Origin: Candidatus Blautia equi | GTDB lineage: Bacteria; Bacillota; Clostridia; Lachnospirales; Lachnospiraceae | Direction: 5' to 3' | Assembly: GCA_018064695.1 (NCBI GenBank) | Contig: JAGHUU010000158.1 | Span: forward strand, 1 to 10,396 | Length of the DNA: 10,396 bases | In this document: piece after piece, positions 7,405 through 10,396 of the stretch | Layout: every line of letters begins with the position of its first letter | Numbering within the stretch: the stretch's first letter is position 1 | Translations under genes and position numbers: made by a program | The notes under the pieces: model-generated | What the model was told of the DNA's origin: nothing | Databases searched by the model: none | Seen by the model: the letters and a program-made list of their open reading frames with translations, nothing else

Positions 7405-7433
7405 ATTATAGACTAAGGAGAAGAAAATGTCGA
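7405..7433 (-). promoter_or_regulatory. Sigma-A promoter of the DAHP synthase gene
   Basis: On the - strand, TCGACA (7433-7428) is followed after 17 bp by a perfect TATAAT (7410-7405). The start would fall near 7398, giving a leader of about 55 nt. That leader contains a small AT-rich hairpin (7367-7372 with 7376-7381) just upstream of the ribosome-binding site. Confidence 0.78.
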
Positions 7434-7439
7434 TAAAAA

Positions 7440-7536
7440 GTTACAGTTTCATACGTCACCTAATCACTAGCTGATTAAGTGACCGGAGGTTACAGTTCAC
7501 ACGGCACCTAATCACTAGCTGATTAGGTGACCGGAG
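7440..7536. repeat. Tandem 48/49-bp repeat, each unit carrying a palindrome
   Basis: Unit A is 7440-7488 and unit B 7489-7536. They abut, and match at 45 of 49 aligned positions (three substitutions and one indel). Each begins GTTACAGTT and ends GTGACCGGAG. Each contains an inverted repeat around CTAGC: in A, GTCACCTAATCA (7455-7466) against TGATTAAGTGAC (7472-7483); in B, GGCACCTAATCA (7503-7514) against TGATTAGGTGAC (7520-7531). Each copy has a single arm mismatch, at a different place, so the ancestral palindrome was probably perfect. It lies between the two divergent promoters without overlapping either. It could be a pair of operators or a dispersed chromosomal repeat. Confidence 0.85.
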
Positions 7537-7567
7537 AAAGTGATTCAGGGGTTATGACAAAAAATAG

Positions 7568-7596
7568 TTGAAAAAGGGAGGCAGATTTCATATAAT
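7568..7596 (+). promoter_or_regulatory. Sigma-A promoter of nifS-nifU
   Basis: TTGAAA (7568-7573) and a perfect TATAAT (7591-7596) are separated by exactly 17 bp. The start near 7603 gives a leader of about 117 nt, long for this organism's simple promoters. Confidence 0.78.
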
Positions 7597-7612
7597 ATAA
7601 TTTGGATGCGAC

Positions 7613-7641
7613 TTGACAGGAGCATTATTAAGTGGTAAATT
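7613..7641 (+). promoter_or_regulatory. Possible second nifS promoter
   Basis: A perfect TTGACA (7613-7618) lies 17 bp before TAAATT (7636-7641), a weaker -10 with four of six matches. It would start a transcript near 7648, inside the leader hairpin. It may be a second promoter or a chance match. Confidence 0.35.
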
Positions 7642-7672
7642 TATTGGTGTGATATAAACCAACTAAACCACT
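7631..7672 (+). other. Stem-loop in the nifS leader
   Basis: AGTGG (7631-7635) pairs with CCACT (7668-7672), TTTA (7640-7643) with TAAA (7664-7667), and TTGGT (7644-7648) with ACCAA (7658-7662): 14 pairs around a 9-nt loop, with a 4-nt bulge on one side and a single bulged C on the other. There is no T-run, so it is not a simple terminator. It may be an RNA element or a protein-binding dyad. Confidence 0.45.
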
Positions 7673-7689
7673 AGGAAATAGATGAAAGA

Positions 7690-7703
7690 CCTATTCATAT
7701 AGG
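7690..7703 (+). other. Small hairpin abutting the nifS ribosome-binding site
   Basis: CCTAT (7690-7694) pairs with ATAGG (7699-7703) around a TCAT loop, ending one base before the AGGAGG at 7705-7710. The CTATT strand could alternatively pair with AATAG at 7677-7681. Whether this affects translation is unknown. Confidence 0.35.
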
Positions 7704-7719
7704 CAGGAGGATAAAAACC

Positions 7720-8913
7720 ATGGCAAAACTGATTTATCTGGACAATGCGGCTACCACCAAAACCGCACCGGAGGTAGTGGATGCAATGCTTCCATATTTT
7801 TCTGAGTTATATGGAAACCCATCCAGTATATATGATTTTTCCCAGAAGAGCAAAGAAGGCCTTATGGCAGCCAGAGCACAGATCGGTGCAGTTCTCGGTA
7901 CAGATGCCCAGAACATTTATTTCACCGCCGGCGGCAGCGAGGCAGACAACTGGGCCCTGAAAGCTACTTTTGAGGCATACAAAAACAAAGGAAACCACAT
8001 CATCACAACCAAGATCGAGCATCATGCCATCCTCCACACCTGCGAGTACCTGGAGAAGGAGCGCGGTGCAAAGATCACCTATCTGAACGTTGATGAGAAC
8101 GGTCTTGTAAAGCTTGATGAGCTGAAAAGAGCCATCACCCCGGAGACCATCCTGGTATCCGTTATGTTCGCCAATAACGAGATCGGAATCATCCAGCCAA
8201 TTAAGGAGATCGGCGAGATCTGTAAAGAAAAAGGCATTCTCTTCCACACTGACGCCGTACAGGCATTCGGCCAGGTACCAATTAAGGTGGACGAGTTAAA
8301 CATCGACATGCTCAGCTCCAGCGGTCATAAGATCAACGGACCTAAGGGCATCGGCTTCCTGTACATCCGCAAGGGCGTTAAGATCAAATCCTTCGTACAC
8401 GGCGGCGCACAGGAAAGAAAACGTCGTGCAGGTACTGAGAACGTTCCTGGTATCGTAGGCTACGGCGCAGCTGCAGCACGTGCTGACCGCACCATGGCAG
8501 AGCGTACCGGCGCTGAGATCGAGCTTCGTGATTACGCCATCAACCGTATCATGAACGAGATCCCATACGCAAAACTGAACGGCGACCCTGTAAAACGTCT
8601 TCCAAACAACATCAACTTCAGCTTCCAGTTCATCGAGGGCGAGTCCCTTCTGCTGATGCTTGACAGCGACGGCATCTGCGCATCCAGCGGCTCCGCATGT
8701 ACTTCCGGCTCCCTGGACCCATCCCATGTACTGCTTGCTATCGGACTTCCTCATGAGATCGCTCACGGCTCCCTCCGTATGACCATCAGCGAGGAGACCA
8801 CTAAAGAAGATATGGATTTTGTAATCGACAGACTGAAATTCATCGTACAGTATCTTAGAAACATGTCCCCACTGTATGAGGATTTCATGAGAAAACAGAA
8901 TAAGAATAAATAA
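7720..8913 (+). CDS. nifS: Cysteine desulfurase NifS/IscS type
   Basis: The 397-aa enzyme is a PLP-dependent cysteine desulfurase that takes sulfur from cysteine as an enzyme persulfide and passes it to a scaffold for Fe-S cluster assembly. It has the class V aminotransferase fold. It opens with IYLDNAATTKTAPEVVDAM (5-23). PLP-site residues are visible in KIEHHAIL (98-105, stacking His), FHTDAVQAFGQ (175-185) and SSSGHKINGPKG (199-210, with Lys204 forming the Schiff base). The catalytic loop ASSGSACTSGSLDPSHVL (321-338) contains Cys327. The extended loop with several residues after that Cys is the group I (NifS/IscS) form, not the SufS form. AGGAGG at 7705-7710 sits nine bases before the ATG. 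nifU follows 37 bp later in the same direction with no terminator between, so the two form an operon. Length is normal (about 385-405 aa). Confidence 0.96.
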   Translation: MAKLIYLDNAATTKTAPEVVDAMLPYFSELYGNPSSIYDFSQKSKEGLMAARAQIGAVLGTDAQNIYFTAGGSEADNWALKATFEAYKNKGNHIITTKIEHHAILHTCEYLEKERGAKITYLNVDENGLVKLDELKRAITPETILVSVMFANNEIGIIQPIKEIGEICKEKGILFHTDAVQAFGQVPIKVDELNIDMLSSSGHKINGPKGIGFLYIRKGVKIKSFVHGGAQERKRRAGTENVPGIVGYGAAAARADRTMAERTGAEIELRDYAINRIMNEIPYAKLNGDPVKRLPNNINFSFQFIEGESLLLMLDSDGICASSGSACTSGSLDPSHVLLAIGLPHEIAHGSLRMTISEETTKEDMDFVIDRLKFIVQYLRNMSPLYEDFMRKQNKNK

Positions 8914-8950
8914 TCAGAATAGTCAGGCAACACACAGGAGGTAATCACAC

Positions 8951-9397
8951 ATGTACAGTGAAAAAGTAATGGATCATTTTACGAATCCAAGAAACGTAGG
9001 CGAGATTGAAAATGCCAGCGGTGTAGGTACCGTAGGTAATGCAAAATGCGGCGACATCATGAGAATCTTCCTTGATATCGATGATGAGACCCATATCATT
9101 AAAGACTGTAAATTTAAAACCTTCGGCTGCGGCGCGGCTGTAGCAACCAGCAGTATGGCTACCGAGCTTGTAATCGGCAAGACCATCGAGGAAGCTATGC
9201 AGGTTACCAACAAAGCGGTTATGGAGGCTCTTGACGGACTTCCACCGGTAAAGGTTCACTGCTCCCTTCTCGCTGAGGAGGCTATCCACGCAGCTCTCTG
9301 GGACTACGCTACCAAGCACGACATCAAGATCGAAGGTCTTGAGAAGCCAAAGAGCGACATCCACGAGGGTGAGGAAGAGGAAGAAGAGGAGTATTAA
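8951..9397 (+). CDS. nifU: Fe-S cluster assembly scaffold NifU/IscU-type
   Basis: The 148-aa protein is a U-type scaffold on which Fe-S clusters are built from iron and NifS-derived sulfur. It consists only of the IscU-like domain; the ferredoxin-like and C-terminal Nfu domains of full-length nitrogen-fixation NifU are absent. The three cluster-binding cysteines are present: C33 in NAKCGD (with D35), C60 in FGCGAAVATSSM and C104 in VHCSLLAEEAI. The N-terminal MYSEKVMDHFTNPRNVGEIE block is characteristic. The LPPVK segment (97-101) matches the site that, in IscU, is bound by the HscA chaperone. The protein ends in an unusual acidic tail, seven consecutive Glu (141-147) then Tyr. AGGAGG (8936-8941) supports the start. 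A terminator follows at 9415-9443, so the operon is nifS-nifU alone, without an IscR regulator, ferredoxin or chaperone gene on this side. Confidence 0.95.
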   Translation: MYSEKVMDHFTNPRNVGEIENASGVGTVGNAKCGDIMRIFLDIDDETHIIKDCKFKTFGCGAAVATSSMATELVIGKTIEEAMQVTNKAVMEALDGLPPVKVHCSLLAEEAIHAALWDYATKHDIKIEGLEKPKSDIHEGEEEEEEEY

Positions 9398-9414
9398 TTC
9401 TCAGAAATCTTATA

Positions 9415-9443
9415 AGAGCAGGAACAAGGGTTCCTGCTCTTTC
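9415..9443 (+). terminator. Terminator of nifS-nifU
   Basis: AGAGCAGGAAC (9415-9425) pairs perfectly with GTTCCTGCTCT (9430-9440) around an AAGG tetraloop. The T-tract is short and interrupted (TTTCGTT), so some read-through into the ATPase gene is possible. Confidence 0.8.
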
Positions 9444-9472
9444 GTTATTATATAAATACACCCAGCTAATGT

Positions 9473-9500
9473 TTGATTTAGAAACCATACAAATTACACT
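9473..9500 (+). promoter_or_regulatory. Candidate promoter of the P-type ATPase gene
   Basis: TTGATT (9473-9478) and TACACT (9495-9500) are 16 bp apart. TATAAC at 9505-9510 is an alternative -10 without an obvious -35 at the right distance. The exact promoter is uncertain, but the gene follows a terminator and should have one here. Confidence 0.4.
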
Positions 9501-9515
9501 AAGATATAACTTAGT
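9498..9515. promoter_or_regulatory. Perfect inverted repeat at the ATPase promoter (candidate operator)
   Basis: ACTAAG (9498-9503) and CTTAGT (9510-9515) form a perfect 6-bp dyad with a 6-bp AT spacer. It overlaps or immediately follows the candidate -10, the position expected for a repressor site. No regulator gene is visible in the window. Confidence 0.4.
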
Positions 9516-9533
9516 ACAGAGAAGAGGACTTTT

Positions 9534-10396
9534 ATGGACGGTTTAACCAGACGTGAAGTAGAAGAACGAATCGAAAACGGGCAGATCAATGCCAACGAGA
9601 ACCCCAATACCAGAACAGTGAAGCAGATCATCCTGCAGAACTCCCTTACATTCTTTAATTTCCTGAACCTGTCCCTGGTAGTCATGGTACTGCTGGTTGG
9701 TTCTTATAAGAATACACTGTTCTTCGGCGTGATCATCTTTAATACGGTCATCGGTATCGTGCAGGAGATCCGCGCAAAGGCGATCATAGACAAACTGGCG
9801 ATCCTGACACAGAGCAAGACAGTGGTTCTTCGCGAGGGAAAGAAATGGAGCATCGCCACAGACCAGCTTGTTATAGACGACATTATATATCTGAAGACCG
9901 GTGATCAGGTTCCGGCGGATGCTGAAGTGGTAGAGGGGGCCATCGAGGTCAACGAATCCCTGCTTACCGGCGAGGCGGATAACCTTACCAAAAGACTGGG
10001 GGATCAGCTCTTCTCCGGAAGCTTTGTTACCTCCGGCGAGGCGGCCTGCCGTATCGTTCATGTTGGAAAAGATAATTATGCGGCGCAGATCACCAGCGAA
10101 GCAAAAGAATATAAAAAGCATAACTCTGAGCTTCGAAATTCCATGAATGCCATCTTAAAGGTGGTCAGCATCATGGTCATTCCGGTCGGCGCACTGATGT
10201 TTTACAAACAGTATTATATGGTAGGAAACACCCTCAGAGATTCCGTGGTAGCCATGGTTGCTTCTGTTCTGGGTATGATTCCTGACGGCCTGGTCCTGCT
10301 TACCAGTATTGCCCTGACACTGGGCGCCGTATATCTGGCCCAGAAAAAAACTCTGGTTCAGGAGATGTACTGTATTGAGACTCTGGCTCACGTGGA
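9534..10396 (+). CDS. P-type cation-translocating ATPase, N-terminal part (cut by the window end)
   Basis: An open frame from the ATG at 9534 runs through the end of the window (287 codons). It shows the start of a P-type ATPase, an integral membrane pump that couples ATP hydrolysis to cation transport. Visible parts are a short cytoplasmic N-terminus, membrane segments at about residues 44-56 and 60-76, and the actuator domain with VIDDIIYLKTGDQVPADAEV (113-132) and NESLLTGEAD (140-149, TGEA in place of the common TGES). Further membrane segments follow near 207-225 and 238-268, with the ion-site motif GMIPDGLVLLTS (247-258). The phosphorylation motif DKTGT should lie just beyond the edge. 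There is no heavy-metal-binding domain or CPC motif, so it is not a Cu/Cd/Zn pump. The VLGMIPDGLVLL and ALTLGAVYLAQKKTLVQEM segments resemble the CtpE-like group, where calcium transport has been reported; that is an inference. AGAGGA at 9523-9528 supports the start. Confidence 0.9.
   Translation, partial: MDGLTRREVEERIENGQINANENPNTRTVKQIILQNSLTFFNFLNLSLVVMVLLVGSYKNTLFFGVIIFNTVIGIVQEIRAKAIIDKLAILTQSKTVVLREGKKWSIATDQLVIDDIIYLKTGDQVPADAEVVEGAIEVNESLLTGEADNLTKRLGDQLFSGSFVTSGEAACRIVHVGKDNYAAQITSEAKEYKKHNSELRNSMNAILKVVSIMVIPVGALMFYKQYYMVGNTLRDSVVAMVASVLGMIPDGLVLLTSIALTLGAVYLAQKKTLVQEMYCIETLAHV

Larger units (their letters stand above)
7345..7719. other. Divergent intergenic region between aroF and nifS
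   Basis: This 375-bp gap has no credible protein gene. From left to right it holds the aroF leader and promoter on the - strand (7345-7433), a tandem palindromic repeat (7440-7536), an AT-rich stretch (7537-7567), one or two nifS promoters (7568-7641), and a structured nifS leader (about 7603-7719). Confidence 0.8.

Noticed and set aside
7345..7433. T-box or trp-type attenuator ahead of the DAHP synthase gene
   Set aside because: The leader from the predicted start is only about 55 nt, lacks the conserved T-box sequence, has no terminator hairpin, and no short aromatic-rich leader peptide.
7440..7536. CRISPR array
   Set aside because: There are only two units, they abut directly with no spacers, and no cas gene is nearby.
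7603..7650. IscR-type operator upstream of nifS
   Set aside because: GACTTGACAGG resembles half of an IscR-like site, but the second half-site does not match, and the TTGACA is equally explained as a -35 box.

Overview
The window looks like chromosomal DNA of a Gram-positive anaerobe of the class Clostridia, most likely Lachnospiraceae (a Blautia/Ruminococcus/Dorea-like gut organism). The grounds are strong AGGAGG ribosome-binding sites, near-consensus sigma-A promoters, low-to-medium GC with AT-rich intergenic spaces, RNase Y, a two-gene NifS/NifU iron-sulfur system, and a TAXI-type TRAP transporter. The genus is an inference from gene content; no rRNA or marker gene here settles it.

Layout. 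(1) 10-558 (+): recX, whose usual partner recA would lie just upstream of the window. (2) 640-4455 (+): a self-contained transcription unit with a strong promoter, a 5' hairpin, a highly expressed-looking TAXI solute-binding protein, an internal terminator/attenuator, a fused TRAP permease, a cytidylate-kinase-like protein, and a strong terminator. (3) 4507-6227 (+): rny (RNase Y) with its own consensus promoter and terminator. (4) 6233-7433 (-): a convergent class I DAHP synthase gene, sharing a bidirectional terminator with rny. (5) 7345-7719: a 375-bp divergent intergenic region holding the aro promoter, a tandem 48/49-bp palindromic repeat, the nifS promoter(s), and a structured nifS leader. 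(6) 7720-9440 (+): nifS-nifU, a minimal cysteine desulfurase plus scaffold operon. (7) 9534 to the end (+): the first 287 codons of a P-type cation ATPase, cut by the window edge.

How the parts fit. The transporter unit is the most distinctive block. A secreted TAXI binding protein that lacks a lipobox cysteine is made upstream of an intrinsic terminator, so it should be made in excess over the 16-TM-type permease. The last gene encodes a small P-loop kinase-like protein of unknown substrate that is probably co-expressed with the transporter. nifS and nifU form the sulfur donor and scaffold for Fe-S cluster assembly. recX and rny are housekeeping genes, and the transporter unit sits between them. 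Apart from the TRAP/kinase unit and the non-coding structures upstream of nifS and the ATPase, this is ordinary core genome. I found no CRISPR array, insertion sequence, phage gene, tRNA or rRNA.
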